From assembly GCA_027019335.1 (NCBI GenBank), contig JALUWV010000002.1, positions 50,501-114,500 on the forward strand: 64,000 nucleotides of DNA. The letters run 5' to 3'. Numbering within the stretch: the stretch's first letter is position 1; each line of letters starts with the position of its first letter. Position numbers and translations under genes: made by a program. Shown here in pieces: positions 48,342 to 58,982 of this stretch. The DNA comes from Sulfurimonas sp. Its GTDB lineage: Bacteria; Campylobacterota; Campylobacteria; Campylobacterales; Sulfurimonadaceae. Below the pieces are notes generated by a model. That model was not told the DNA's origin, did not search any database, and saw only the letters and a list, made by a program, of their open reading frames with translations.

Positions 48342-49199
48342 CTATAAAACCTTGTCTAGAATGATGAGTGCAAAAAAAGCGATGCCTAAATAGCCATTGA
48401 CGGTAAAAAATGCACGGTCTATTTGTGTAAAATCTTTTCGGACTAAGTACTGCTCATAAGCCAAAACAAAACCACTTCCAAACGCAGCGACAAATGCAAA
48501 AAATCCAAGCCCTGCTACCCAGACAAAAAGAAGCCAAAAGATGACACTGAGTCCATGGAATAGGGCAGAGATAAAGAGTGTTGCCTTCGCTCCAAACTCT
48601 GAGGGAATGGAGTGGAGATTTTTCTCCTTATCAAAGTCCATATCTTGCAAGGAGTAGAGCAAATCAAAACCAGCTACCCAAAAGATAACCCCAAGGCTCA
48701 AAAGAACTGACCATGGGGGAATGGTTGCTAAAACCGCAACAACCCCAGCGATAGGAGCAAGCCCTAAGGAGATACCGAGGATAACATGGGCTAAAGATGA
48801 AAAACGTTTAAAATATGAGTAAGAACCTAAAACAAGTAAAATAGGAATACTCAAAGTAAATGCAAGTGGATTAATCATAAATGCAATCATAATAAAAACA
48901 AGTGCATTCACACCAATAAAAAGCAACATACTGGTAGCATCAAGTCGCCCATCAACATTAGGACGGTTTGCCGTACGAGGATTTTGTGCATCGATGTCAC
49001 GGTCAGCATAGCGGTTGACACCCATCGCAAAGTTACGTGCAGTGAGTGCTGCCCCCACTCCTAAAATTAAAAGCTCGAAACCAAACCAACCATCTGCTGC
49101 GACAACCATTGCGATAAATATAAAAGGCAATGAAAAGATGGAGTGTTCAAACATCACTAATTCGTTAAAATCTTTTGCTTTTTTGATGAATTTATGCAA
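48342..49199 (-). CDS. UbiA-family prenyltransferase (MqnP-like)
   Basis: NRYADRDIDAQNPRTANRP ... YSLQDMDFDKEKNLHSIPSEFG. Confidence 0.92.
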   Translation of the reverse strand: MHKFIKKAKDFNELVMFEHSIFSLPFIFIAMVVAADGWFGFELLILGVGAALTARNFAMGVNRYADRDIDAQNPRTANRPNVDGRLDATSMLLFIGVNALVFIMIAFMINPLAFTLSIPILLVLGSYSYFKRFSSLAHVILGISLGLAPIAGVVAVLATIPPWSVLLSLGVIFWVAGFDLLYSLQDMDFDKEKNLHSIPSEFGAKATLFISALFHGLSVIFWLLFVWVAGLGFFAFVAAFGSGFVLAYEQYLVRKDFTQIDRAFFTVNGYLGIAFFALIILDKVL

Positions 49200-49268
49200 T
49201 CTTTCTTCCCTTGGATATTCTTTTTCCTTATTTTACCCAAAGTTATTTTAAAATGATATAATTGTAGC

Positions 49269-50147
49269 ATGAAACAACTGGCAATTATTGGACCAACGGC
49301 ATCGGGGAAAAGTGATTTAGCACTCAAAGTAGCGCAAAAAATGAATGCAAATATTTTTTCTATAGACTCTTTGAGTATCTATAAAGAGATTGACATAGTG
49401 AGTGCAAAACCTTCTAAAGAAGAACTTTCAAAGGTCAAGCATTTTGGCGTAAATGTGCTTTCCCCTGATGCATATTTTAGTGTAGATATTTTAAGAGATT
49501 TATATAAAAGTACCCTTAAAGAGTGTCAAAAAAGTGGCAAAAATCTTGTCATTGTTGGAGGGACTTCTTTTTATCTCAAATCTTTAATCGATGGTTTATC
49601 GGTGATTCCAATACTGACACCTGATATACAAAAAAGAGTGCAAAATAGACTCAAAAATTTAGAACAAACTTATAAAGATTTATCAGAGATAGATGCAGAA
49701 TATATGCAAAAAATTGCTCCAAATGATAGCTATAGAATAGAAAAAGTTTTACTCATTTATGAGGCATCTCAGATGAGTCCTACAGAGTGGTTTTTAGCGA
49801 ATCCGCCACAAAAAATTATTGAAGATTTGCCGATTTACAACATAGAAGTGAGTCGTGATGTTTTACGAGAGAGGATTCGAACGCGTACATATAAAATGTA
49901 TGACAAAGGTTTAGTCGATGAGGTCAGTTATTTAGAGCAAAAATACACTCGTTTACCACATGCTATGGGAGCTATTGGGATAGTGGAAGTCCTAGAGTAT
50001 TTGGATGCTAAAGTAACACAAGAACAGATGCTTGAAAATATAATCACACATACTGCTCAGCTTGCTAAACGCCAACAAACTTTTAATAAAACACAGTTTA
50101 GAGGACTTCTCTCTGCCCCACTTGAAGATTTAGAAGGAATGTTATGA
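49269..50147 (+). CDS. miaA: tRNA dimethylallyltransferase
   Basis: MKQLAIIGPTASGKSDLALKVAQKMNANIFSIDSLSIYKEIDIVSAKPS. Confidence 0.96.
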   Translation: MKQLAIIGPTASGKSDLALKVAQKMNANIFSIDSLSIYKEIDIVSAKPSKEELSKVKHFGVNVLSPDAYFSVDILRDLYKSTLKECQKSGKNLVIVGGTSFYLKSLIDGLSVIPILTPDIQKRVQNRLKNLEQTYKDLSEIDAEYMQKIAPNDSYRIEKVLLIYEASQMSPTEWFLANPPQKIIEDLPIYNIEVSRDVLRERIRTRTYKMYDKGLVDEVSYLEQKYTRLPHAMGAIGIVEVLEYLDAKVTQEQMLENIITHTAQLAKRQQTFNKTQFRGLLSAPLEDLEGML

Positions 50148-50812
50148 ATATTTTAATCGTAGAAGATGATACTATGACAGCAAAACAGTTAGCCCAACTT
50201 TTAAAGAGTGAAAAATATAGTTGCGATATCGCTTTTGGATACAAAGAAGCACAAGAGTATATTGATAAAAATGCGTATTTGCTTATACTACTTGATTGGA
50301 ATTTGGGAGATGGGGATGGGCTGACTCTTTTAAAAGAGTTACGAGATTTGGAGATTGAGACTCCTGTCTTAATGCTCTCAGCGAATGCTGCCATTGATGA
50401 TAGGGTAGCGGTTTTAGATAGTGGAGCAGATGATTATCTGTGTAAGCCTTACTCCTCTGTCGAACTCTTAGCACGAATGCGCGCCTTACTACGCCGTGAG
50501 AGTTCACAAAAAGTCTCTTCTTTAACTATCGCTCCTGTACGGCTTGATTTAGTGAGCCGCACTGTTTTTGTAGAAGAACTTGCAGTACAACTCACAGCTG
50601 CAGAGTTTGACCTCTTAGAACTCTTTATGCAAAACCCAAATCAGGTCTTAACCCGTTATCAACTGAGTGAACATATAAACAAAGATAACTATAATGTGAA
50701 ACATAGTAACTTAGTAGATGTCCATATAAAAAATCTACGTAAAAAATTAGGCACAAAAGAGTTTATACAAAATGTACGTGGGATAGGGTATAAAGTGAAC
50801 AAATCTTCATAA
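50144..50812 (+). CDS. OmpR-type response regulator
   Basis: ILIVEDDTMTAKQ...LILLDWNLGDGDG; winged-helix C-terminus DVHIKNLRKKLG...VRGIGYKV. Confidence 0.94.
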   Translation: MNILIVEDDTMTAKQLAQLLKSEKYSCDIAFGYKEAQEYIDKNAYLLILLDWNLGDGDGLTLLKELRDLEIETPVLMLSANAAIDDRVAVLDSGADDYLCKPYSSVELLARMRALLRRESSQKVSSLTIAPVRLDLVSRTVFVEELAVQLTAAEFDLLELFMQNPNQVLTRYQLSEHINKDNYNVKHSNLVDVHIKNLRKKLGTKEFIQNVRGIGYKVNKSS

Positions 50813-50913
50813 AGTCTTCATTCTTTTTCGCTAGGATGGAGCAAAAGATAATTTTTATGTAATATTCACTATAGAGATTATTTTTTTTGATATAATTCAC
50901 ACAGAGGTTAAAA

Positions 50914-52788
50914 ATGTTTCATGCACTTACTATAAAACAGCGACTTTTCTTTGTACTACTCATGAGTATGCTTGGTATGATAGTCGTTGTTTTTCTTTCT
51001 TGGAAAATAAATAATACGCAACTAAGACTTGCTAACATTAAAGAAAGTCTTGCTTCGGTTGAAGTTCTTATACTTCAAGAGAGAAGAAATGAAAAAGATT
51101 TTCTCGCACGTCAAAAACTGAAGTATATAGATAAATTTCAACAGACTATGATAAAACTTGAGCATGAAATAACATTGCTTCAGGATTTGCTAGAAGATTC
51201 TGATGTAGCTGCAAATGAAGTTTCAAATCTGCAAAATAAATTAGGTATCTATAATACAAAATTTAATCAGATAGCACTACAACTCAAAGATATTGGTTTG
51301 AGTGAAAAAGAAGGGCTTCGAGGGAAACTTCGTGATGCTGTTCATCATGCAGAAAAAGATGTAAGAAAAATTAACAATAGTGAATTATTAAGCGATATAT
51401 TGATGTTGAGAAGAAATGAAAAAGATTTTATCATTCGACATCAAGAAAAATATCTCCAAAAACATGCCAAAAATTATGCTAAGTTACTTAAAAGACTCAA
51501 TGCACTTGCGATAAATGCTAAAGCGAAAGTATCTATACGTCAAAGTATGCAAGAGTATGAAAGTGCATTTAATATTTTTGCAAATGCACATAAAAAACTT
51601 GGACTCAATGAAAAGCTTGGTCTTCAAGGAAAACTTCGTGATGCTGTGCATTCTACTGATGCTAGTCTTGACATAATGCTTAAAAACACCAATCAAATCT
51701 TGAACAAAAAGTCTGATGATGAAAAAATACTTTTTTATATAGTCTTACTCTTTACCATTATTATTTTGTTAAGTTTTATAACAGCTGTAATGAATTCTAT
51801 TACAAAACCGTTATCAAAACTTTCTAAAGAGATAGGTTCAAATACAAATGACCTTACAAAGCATTATACATATGATAGAAATGATGAACTCAAAGTTATG
51901 GTAGATGCCATTAATCAGTTTTCAAGTAAGCTCAATGAAACAGTCAATAGAAGTAAGCTTACAAGTTTAGAAAATGTAACGATAGCAGAGGAACTCGCAG
52001 TTACTGCACATAACATACATAGTGGTTCGGAAGAATCTGCAAATATTGTGACACAAACGACGGAACAATCTTTAGTAGCACAACAGAAAATGAACGATAT
52101 GCTTTGTGAAACAAGTCAAGCGAATGATAGAATGGAACTTGCATCTGAAACCATTGATGATGTTGCACATAATTTCAGTTTCCTTATTGATAATATTCGA
52201 GAGAGTGCTGAAGTAGAAAATCAACTCTCAAGTAAACTCAATGAACTTTCAAGTGATGCAGAACAGGTAAAAGATATATTGACAATTATAGGAGATATTG
52301 CTGATCAAACAAACCTACTAGCACTCAATGCTGCCATTGAAGCTGCCCGTGCAGGAGAGCATGGACGAGGTTTTGCAGTAGTTGCAGATGAAGTGCGTAA
52401 ACTTGCAGAGCGTACACAAAAAAGTTTGGTAGAGATTCAGGCATCAGTCAATGTTATTGTACAAAATATACTAGAAGCATCAGGGCAAATATCTGTAAAT
52501 TCACAAAAATTTGAGCAACTTGTAGCATCATCAAATGAAGTGGATGAAAAAGTATCTCAAAGTAAAGAAAATATGAATTTAGCACTGCAAAGCGTAAGTC
52601 AGGCAAGTTCTTTAACAGAAGAAACAGCAGAAAAAATTACTATGATTATGGAAAAAATTAAAGAAATCAATACACTCTCTACCTCTAACTCAAGAAGTGC
52701 TGAAGAAATCTCTACCGCAACACATGAACTAGCAAGTATGACAGAAAAACTTAATAATCAATTAGAGTACTTTGTAACAAATGCTTAG
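50914..52788 (+). CDS. Methyl-accepting chemotaxis protein with HBM-like sensor
   Basis: [10 protein letters not shown] / [10 protein letters not shown] duplication, TM, HAMP, hairpin [42 protein letters not shown]. Confidence 0.94.
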   Translation: MFHALTIKQRLFFVLLMSMLGMIVVVFLSWKINNTQLRLANIKESLASVEVLILQERRNEKDFLARQKLKYIDKFQQTMIKLEHEITLLQDLLEDSDVAANEVSNLQNKLGIYNTKFNQIALQLKDIGLSEKEGLRGKLRDAVHHAEKDVRKINNSELLSDILMLRRNEKDFIIRHQEKYLQKHAKNYAKLLKRLNALAINAKAKVSIRQSMQEYESAFNIFANAHKKLGLNEKLGLQGKLRDAVHSTDASLDIMLKNTNQILNKKSDDEKILFYIVLLFTIIILLSFITAVMNSITKPLSKLSKEIGSNTNDLTKHYTYDRNDELKVMVDAINQFSSKLNETVNRSKLTSLENVTIAEELAVTAHNIHSGSEESANIVTQTTEQSLVAQQKMNDMLCETSQANDRMELASETIDDVAHNFSFLIDNIRESAEVENQLSSKLNELSSDAEQVKDILTIIGDIADQTNLLALNAAIEAARAGEHGRGFAVVADEVRKLAERTQKSLVEIQASVNVIVQNILEASGQISVNSQKFEQLVASSNEVDEKVSQSKENMNLALQSVSQASSLTEETAEKITMIMEKIKEINTLSTSNSRSAEEISTATHELASMTEKLNNQLEYFVTNA

Positions 52789-52813
52789 TAAAACAAATAA
52801 TAAGGTTTAATAC

Positions 52814-53806
52814 ATGAAATATTTTTTTCTTTTTATATTATTGTTCACCAGTTATCTGTTTGCTGATAAATATGAGTTAGGGCATGGTTATAGGGTAAAT
52901 AATACACTCAATATGGGGGCTTACTTTTCACTAGATTATACTAATGGCAAGAGTATTGATAGATTGAGACTGGATGATATGGCACTTTTAGCTTATGGGA
53001 ATCTTCCTTCAAACTTCTCTTATCTCTCTGAATTTGAAGCTGCTCCATTTTATATAAGGGATTATAAAAATGGAACTTCGCAGACAAATTCTACACCCCA
53101 TAGAGAGCGAATGTATCTCAATTATTCTTCTTCTGATAGGTTAAATTTTAGATTAGGAAAATTCATCACTCCTATAGGGTATTGGAATTTAGAGCCTATT
53201 AATGTTTTACGCGATACAGATTCAAATCCTCTTTATTCCTTAACTATGTTTCCAAAGTTTGTAACAGGTGCGCAAATGTATGGGTACTTAGATGAAGATG
53301 AACTTATCAAATATCATCTTTTCGCACAAGCCACTGATGATATAGATAAAAATTATATTAATATTCAAAATGATTTTTTTCTTGGAGCCTCTTTAGGAGT
53401 TGATATTTCAGATGAAATCAATATTGGGAGTGCTGTTGGCTACTATGAAACATATGCGAAAAAAGATGTTTCTTTGCTAGAAGCAAATGCAAAGTATGAT
53501 AATTATCCTTTTTTACTGCAAACAGAATGGGCATATACGAGCATACAAAACAATCTCTTGTATTCTAAAGCATATCAAGTGGGTGGTTATGTACAAGGGA
53601 TGTATAATCTAAACCCTGAAAATGCTTTGGTAGGTCGTTATGAATATTTTAAAGATACACAAAAAAATGTCATGAGTAAAAATCACATTGCTATCATCGG
53701 ATACAGTTATAGACCACTCTATGCAGTGTCCATAAAAGGGGAATATCAATTTAATTCCGATGCTTATTTAAATCAAGCTATTATCTCTCTCTCGGTACTT
53801 TTCTAA
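52814..53806 (+). CDS. Porin-like outer membrane beta-barrel protein
   Basis: Signal peptide, LNFRLGKFITPIGYWNLEPINVLRDTDSNPL, C-terminal SLSVLF. Confidence 0.83.
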   Translation: MKYFFLFILLFTSYLFADKYELGHGYRVNNTLNMGAYFSLDYTNGKSIDRLRLDDMALLAYGNLPSNFSYLSEFEAAPFYIRDYKNGTSQTNSTPHRERMYLNYSSSDRLNFRLGKFITPIGYWNLEPINVLRDTDSNPLYSLTMFPKFVTGAQMYGYLDEDELIKYHLFAQATDDIDKNYINIQNDFFLGASLGVDISDEINIGSAVGYYETYAKKDVSLLEANAKYDNYPFLLQTEWAYTSIQNNLLYSKAYQVGGYVQGMYNLNPENALVGRYEYFKDTQKNVMSKNHIAIIGYSYRPLYAVSIKGEYQFNSDAYLNQAIISLSVLF

Positions 53807-54213
53807 TGTTAGTAAAAGTATTTATCTTCACTCTTCTTTTAAGTGTCAGTAGTTTCGCTTCAGAGTATGCAGTTGTGATAAATACACACTCTTCCATTCA
53901 AAAGCTTTCCATGATACAGATAAAAAATATCTTTTTGATGAAGAAACATTTTATAAATGATAAGAAGGTTATCCCTGTAAATAGTGCGGCATCTTTAGAA
54001 ATTCGTGCGAGTTTTGAGAAAAATATTTTACATAAAAATAGAAAAAAATTAAATAAATATTGGATTAAAAAGCATTTCCAAGGTATTCAACCTCCTGTTG
54101 TACAAGCATCTGTAAAAGCGGTCAAGCTTTTTGTCAAAAATGTTGATGGTGCGATAGGGTATATCCCTCTCAAACTTTTAGATTCTCACTTAAAGGTTAT
54201 TTATGAGTTTTAG
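53806..54213 (+). CDS. PstS-like (PBP-like) periplasmic substrate-binding protein
   Basis: Signal peptide, YAVVINTHSSIQKLSMIQIKNIFLMKKHFINDKKVIPVNSAASLEIRASFEK...GAIGYIP. Confidence 0.83.
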   Translation: MLVKVFIFTLLLSVSSFASEYAVVINTHSSIQKLSMIQIKNIFLMKKHFINDKKVIPVNSAASLEIRASFEKNILHKNRKKLNKYWIKKHFQGIQPPVVQASVKAVKLFVKNVDGAIGYIPLKLLDSHLKVIYEF

Positions 54214-55717
54214 ACTAAAAATTATATCTCTGATACTGTTGGTAAGTTTAGTGCCTTATATCATGACTATGCTCTATTTTGCAAATACATTGCGTGGAGA
54301 ATATGCTGCGAATGCCAAAGAAGAGTTACAAACACAACTCTCTTTAAGTATTGGTAAAATTGACCAATATATCAATAACTTACACAGAGATATGATATTT
54401 ATGAGCCACATGGATGTGATGAATGATATATACTCTCAAGATGTAGATCGTCGTATATCTACTCTTTTAGAGCAGAAGAAAAGGGATTTATCCCTTGATG
54501 GAGACTTTTATCTTGTCGATACAAACAATAAAATAATTGCATCGAGTAATAGAGATGTTCTTCCTCAGAATACGTTAAAAATTAAGTACACCCCTTTATA
54601 TACTGTTTCTATTACATCAAATTTTGATGGAAAAGAGATTGCAAAACTTATAGTTGATTTTTCTTTAAACAATATAAGTCATTTTTTTGATAACAGTAAA
54701 GATAGATTTTATTATATTGAAGTCAACAATAAAACTTTATTTAAGAAAACAAATTTTACAAATAATATAGTAGTAAAACAACCATTAGCTACACAGAAAG
54801 AGATACATCTAGTCCTTGAAAAGGATAAAAAAGTATTTATAGACTCTTTGAAAAGATATGAATTTTTATTTGTTATTATTTTGTTGATTGGTGCTATCTT
54901 CATCACTTTTATCTCCTATTTTCTTTTAAATAAGTTGATAAAACCTATCCTTGATTTATCACAATTAGTACAGAGTATTACGCAAACAAAAAACTATTCT
55001 CGCTCTATTCTTGTGAAAGGTAATGATGAAATAGCAAAACTAGCAAAAGCTTTTAACACGATGTTGCATGGTATTGATAAGGCATTAAATGAGAATAAAC
55101 TTCTCAATAAAGAGATTGAAGAGACACAAAGAGAAGTTGTCTTTACTATGGGTGCTATTGGTGAAAGCCGTTCAAAAGAGACGGGTAACCATGTAAAGAG
55201 GGTTGCAGAATACTCTAAAGTTTTAGCACTTTTTTATGGTTTAAGTGAAGAAGAATCTGAGATGTTGAAACAAGCTTCACCTATGCACGATATAGGAAAA
55301 GTTGCTATCCCTGATGCTGTGTTAAATAAGCCTGGTCGATTTAATGAAGAAGAGAGAGCGATAATGGACACACATGCAGAGTTAGGCTATGAAATGTTAA
55401 AACATTCTCAAAGACCACTCTTAAAAGCTGCCTCGATAGTAGCTTATGAACATCATGAAAAGTATGATGGAAGTGGTTATCCCAGAGGATTGGCTGGAGA
55501 GGGTATTCATATTTATGGTCGTATAACAGCACTTGCTGATGTTTTTGATGCCTTAGGTTCTGATAGAGTTTATAAAAAGGCATGGGATGATGAAAGAATA
55601 TTTTCCCTTTTTAAAGCAGAGCGAGGCAAGCATTTTGACCCATTGTTAATAGATATCTTTTTTGAGCATTTAGAGCAGTTTTTAAGCATTAGAAATAGAT
55701 TTAAAGATAGTGTATAA
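54203..55717 (+). CDS. Membrane sensor with HAMP and HD-GYP phosphodiesterase output
   Basis: HAMP region, MHDIGKVAIPDAVLNKPGRFNEEERAIMDTHAELGYEM, HHEKYDGSGYPRGL. Confidence 0.94.
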   Translation: MSFRLKIISLILLVSLVPYIMTMLYFANTLRGEYAANAKEELQTQLSLSIGKIDQYINNLHRDMIFMSHMDVMNDIYSQDVDRRISTLLEQKKRDLSLDGDFYLVDTNNKIIASSNRDVLPQNTLKIKYTPLYTVSITSNFDGKEIAKLIVDFSLNNISHFFDNSKDRFYYIEVNNKTLFKKTNFTNNIVVKQPLATQKEIHLVLEKDKKVFIDSLKRYEFLFVIILLIGAIFITFISYFLLNKLIKPILDLSQLVQSITQTKNYSRSILVKGNDEIAKLAKAFNTMLHGIDKALNENKLLNKEIEETQREVVFTMGAIGESRSKETGNHVKRVAEYSKVLALFYGLSEEESEMLKQASPMHDIGKVAIPDAVLNKPGRFNEEERAIMDTHAELGYEMLKHSQRPLLKAASIVAYEHHEKYDGSGYPRGLAGEGIHIYGRITALADVFDALGSDRVYKKAWDDERIFSLFKAERGKHFDPLLIDIFFEHLEQFLSIRNRFKDSV

Positions 55718-55726
55718 ATAACTATA

Positions 55727-57745
55727 ATGCTTGGAAACAAAATCAGAAAATCACTGCGTTTAAAACTTCTTTTAAACTTTTTATTTGTGAGCCTTTTTCC
55801 CTTTACCATTCTTTTTGCTTATGTCCTTTTTTTTACACAAACAAAGATTGTAGATAAGTCTATAGCGCAACAGTACAGCCGTATTAAAAGTGTGCGTTTA
55901 CAAATAGACACACAGTTGCACTCACTCCAAAAAGAGCTACTTTTTCTAGCCTCACTAGATGTGATGGATGATATTTTGGCAGAGGATATAGACAAAAGAG
56001 TCACAAGTTTACTGACAAAAAAAGCAAGTGATTTGGGTAAAGGGCTTGCTTTGTTTGTTGTCGATAGAAATGAGAAAGTTATTGCAAGTAGTACGGATAG
56101 CTTGTTAAATCAACATTTTGTATTTCCTCAAAAACTCAAAGAGAGTTCTTATATACAAAAAGAAAATCTTTTCCTTTTTACAAAAATTTATGCTTCCTTT
56201 AATAAAGAAAAAGTTGTAGGATATTTAGTATTGAAATATGATTTGAAAAATTTAGATAGTTATTTGATTCATGCAAGGAACAAGCACTCTTACATTACGA
56301 ACCATAGCGATTTTCATCTTGGAGATACAGTGAAACTGGCTGTTACTTTAGAAAAACAAAAAGCAGATGTTATTACAAAAGAGCATGTTATTGTATACGA
56401 AAAATTAGATACTTTTTTAAAAAATTACTATTTAGTTTATGCTGTAGACAAGAGTCTTGCCCTTAAATTTATGTATGACTTTATCTCTTTTATGCTGTAT
56501 ATCTCTGCTTTTGGTGTGTTTATGATTTTACTCTTAGCATTACGTTACTCAAAGAGTCTTGTACTTCCCATTGAACAGCTGACTAACGCAACAAAAGAGA
56601 TAGGGAAGAGTCAAGATTACTCGCAAACTTTGGTCGTCTCCTCTAAGGATGAGATTGGTGTTTTAACAAGTTCATTTAATGCAATGCTTCGTACGACATC
56701 GCAAACATTAGAAACATTAGAAGTAGAAAACCGATTGCGTTTACAGCGTTTCATCCAACTCATCGAACTTTTTAACAGTATTATACAAACAAAAGATGAG
56801 CTTGAGTGTATTGAGGTCGCAATGCGGGAGATTAGAATCATTACTCATAAACATGATTTAGAGTTTTTAAAGCAGAAAACTCCTGAAGGAATTGATTTGT
56901 ATGTAAGTGATTTTGAGAAAAATACAAAGGTCTATTTTGGGTCTATTGCTTTATCTTTAAAAGGCTTTAGTGATATAAATGAACAGCGTTTTTATACCTC
57001 TATTGCAAATATGATGATGCTCCAACTTGATAAAATTCGTCTTATTCACAGAACAACAGCGGCCTCTAATGCCAAGTCAGCATTTATCTCAAGTATGTCA
57101 CATGAACTAAGAACTCCTTTAAATGCTATTATGGGAGCAAGTCAATTTTTGATAACCTATGAAAATATGAGTGATGAACAACAAGATACCGTTGCTAACA
57201 TAGAATCTTCTGCACACTATCTTTTAAATATGATTAATGAGATTTTAGATATTGCTAAAATAGAATCAGGAAAAATGAAGGTGCATAAAACGCAAGTTGA
57301 TTTGAGTGAAATAGTACAAAGCAGTTATAATATGTTACAGCCATTAGCAGAAGATAAGGATTTGGCATTTGAATTTTCACAAGAATTAAAGCAGGACTTC
57401 ACTCTCTCTACAGATAGGAAAATTGTTCAGCAGATTATTATCAATCTTCTCTCTAATGCGATTAAATTTACGCAAAAAGGTTTTGTAAAAATTGCACTTT
57501 ACAAAGAGGAAGAGATGCTAATTGTAAGTGTTGAAGATAGTGGTGTAGGGATAGCAAAAGAGGATATTTCTTTACTCTTTGATGCATTTACACAGCTTGA
57601 AAACCCAATGCAAAAACAACATAAAGGGACAGGACTTGGGCTTTCCTTGAGCCAAAAAATGGCAGATTTATTGGATGCAGAAGTTGCCCTAGAGAGTGAT
57701 GGTTTAGGGCAGGGGACAAGAGTATATTTAGTGTTTAAGCACTAA
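55727..57745 (+). CDS. Membrane sensor histidine kinase (HAMP, HisKA, HATPase)
   Basis: HAMP region, MSHELRTPLNAIMGASQF, KGTGLGLSLSQKMADLL. Confidence 0.94.
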   Translation: MLGNKIRKSLRLKLLLNFLFVSLFPFTILFAYVLFFTQTKIVDKSIAQQYSRIKSVRLQIDTQLHSLQKELLFLASLDVMDDILAEDIDKRVTSLLTKKASDLGKGLALFVVDRNEKVIASSTDSLLNQHFVFPQKLKESSYIQKENLFLFTKIYASFNKEKVVGYLVLKYDLKNLDSYLIHARNKHSYITNHSDFHLGDTVKLAVTLEKQKADVITKEHVIVYEKLDTFLKNYYLVYAVDKSLALKFMYDFISFMLYISAFGVFMILLLALRYSKSLVLPIEQLTNATKEIGKSQDYSQTLVVSSKDEIGVLTSSFNAMLRTTSQTLETLEVENRLRLQRFIQLIELFNSIIQTKDELECIEVAMREIRIITHKHDLEFLKQKTPEGIDLYVSDFEKNTKVYFGSIALSLKGFSDINEQRFYTSIANMMMLQLDKIRLIHRTTAASNAKSAFISSMSHELRTPLNAIMGASQFLITYENMSDEQQDTVANIESSAHYLLNMINEILDIAKIESGKMKVHKTQVDLSEIVQSSYNMLQPLAEDKDLAFEFSQELKQDFTLSTDRKIVQQIIINLLSNAIKFTQKGFVKIALYKEEEMLIVSVEDSGVGIAKEDISLLFDAFTQLENPMQKQHKGTGLGLSLSQKMADLLDAEVALESDGLGQGTRVYLVFKH

Positions 57746-58451
57746 GTTGTAAAAGAGTTATCTCACTTTGCGCTTTATATCTGTAGTTTATACCCCATGT
57801 ACCTAAGCCTGCATTGACATAAATTGCCATGTTGTTTTTATAATGGAGACCACTGAGGTAGGGCTGTACAAGGCGTACAATGTAGTGAAAAGGCCAAATC
57901 TGTCCACCATGGGTATGTCCACATAAAAAGAGGGAAGCTTTTATTTGCAAGGCAAGGGTAAAATCTTTTGGTTGATGGGCTAAAAATATCAGTGCCTCTT
58001 TGTTTTTTGTAAGCTGTATCACTTTTTGCATATCTCTTTGGACATGAAAAAACTTTGAGAATCTGTCTGCTAAACCTACAAGATAAATATCTTTATTTTG
58101 AAAGTGAATTTTTTGTAAAGCATTATCTAAAAATGTAAAATTATGCAGTGCTTTTTTGAGTGTATCAAGACCATAAAATATATCATGATTGCCACTGATG
58201 TAATAGACATTTGGAAGTTGGTTGAGAATGTGGAGTTGTTGAGTGATAAATTTTACCTTCGTGTCGATAATATCACCAGTAATGACGATACATTCACAAT
58301 CAACATCTCTGCATCTACTGACAAGTGCTTGCATATACTCTATAGTTGTTTTTTTGTTGATGTGTAAATCACTTAAATGTAAAAGAGAAAAACCATCCAA
58401 AGAAGGATGGTTTAGTGTGAGATTGATTGTTGAGAGTTGAGGTAAGAACAT
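57735..58451 (-). CDS. Membrane-associated metallophosphoesterase (YaeI-like)
   Basis: LLHLSDLHINKK...VITGDIIDT...YISGNHDIFYG...LCGHTHGGQIWPF. Confidence 0.93.
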   Translation of the reverse strand: MFLPQLSTINLTLNHPSLDGFSLLHLSDLHINKKTTIEYMQALVSRCRDVDCECIVITGDIIDTKVKFITQQLHILNQLPNVYYISGNHDIFYGLDTLKKALHNFTFLDNALQKIHFQNKDIYLVGLADRFSKFFHVQRDMQKVIQLTKNKEALIFLAHQPKDFTLALQIKASLFLCGHTHGGQIWPFHYIVRLVQPYLSGLHYKNNMAIYVNAGLGTWGINYRYKAQSEITLLQLSA

Positions 58452-58982
58452 TTATTTTTTGTATTTTAAATTATAATGCACATCTACTGCATCTCGAACT
58501 GTAAAAAAGAGCATAGAGGGTTGTTCTATTTTGTAGTCTGTCATCTTAATTGTAAAGTTCCCATCAAGTTGGAGTGTGTTAGCATCATTTGTAATCTTAC
58601 AAAGAGAGACAATTTTTTTTGTTACTCCATTAAGGGTTAGATTGGCAGTGATTTGGTAGATGTTACCTCGTTGTTTTACTTGGGTAAGGTGGACAGAAAT
58701 AATCTTTTCTTTATCTGTATTCATCGCTGCATGCATATGCTCATCTCTTCCTTCATTTTCACTCTTTAAACTCATACTTGGGATGCTAATCTCGCCAGAG
58801 AGTTGTGTCGGGTTTGCCCCTAAGTCGAGTTGCGAAGTGATGTGTGTGGTAAATGGGTCGATACTGCTATCGCCAAAAACTTGCGTATGCGCTTTGATTG
58901 TTCCCTCACTCAAGTGGAGAGTTGTTGCACTTAGTAAACTACTAAGGAGTAGAGAGAGGGCTATGATGAATAATTTAAACAT
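58452..58982 (-). CDS. YceI-like periplasmic protein
   Basis: Signal peptide, GTIKAHTQVFGDSSIDPFTTHITSQLDLGANPTQLSGEISIPSMSLKSENEGRDEHM. Confidence 0.88.
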   Translation of the reverse strand: MFKLFIIALSLLLSSLLSATTLHLSEGTIKAHTQVFGDSSIDPFTTHITSQLDLGANPTQLSGEISIPSMSLKSENEGRDEHMHAAMNTDKEKIISVHLTQVKQRGNIYQITANLTLNGVTKKIVSLCKITNDANTLQLDGNFTIKMTDYKIEQPSMLFFTVRDAVDVHYNLKYKK

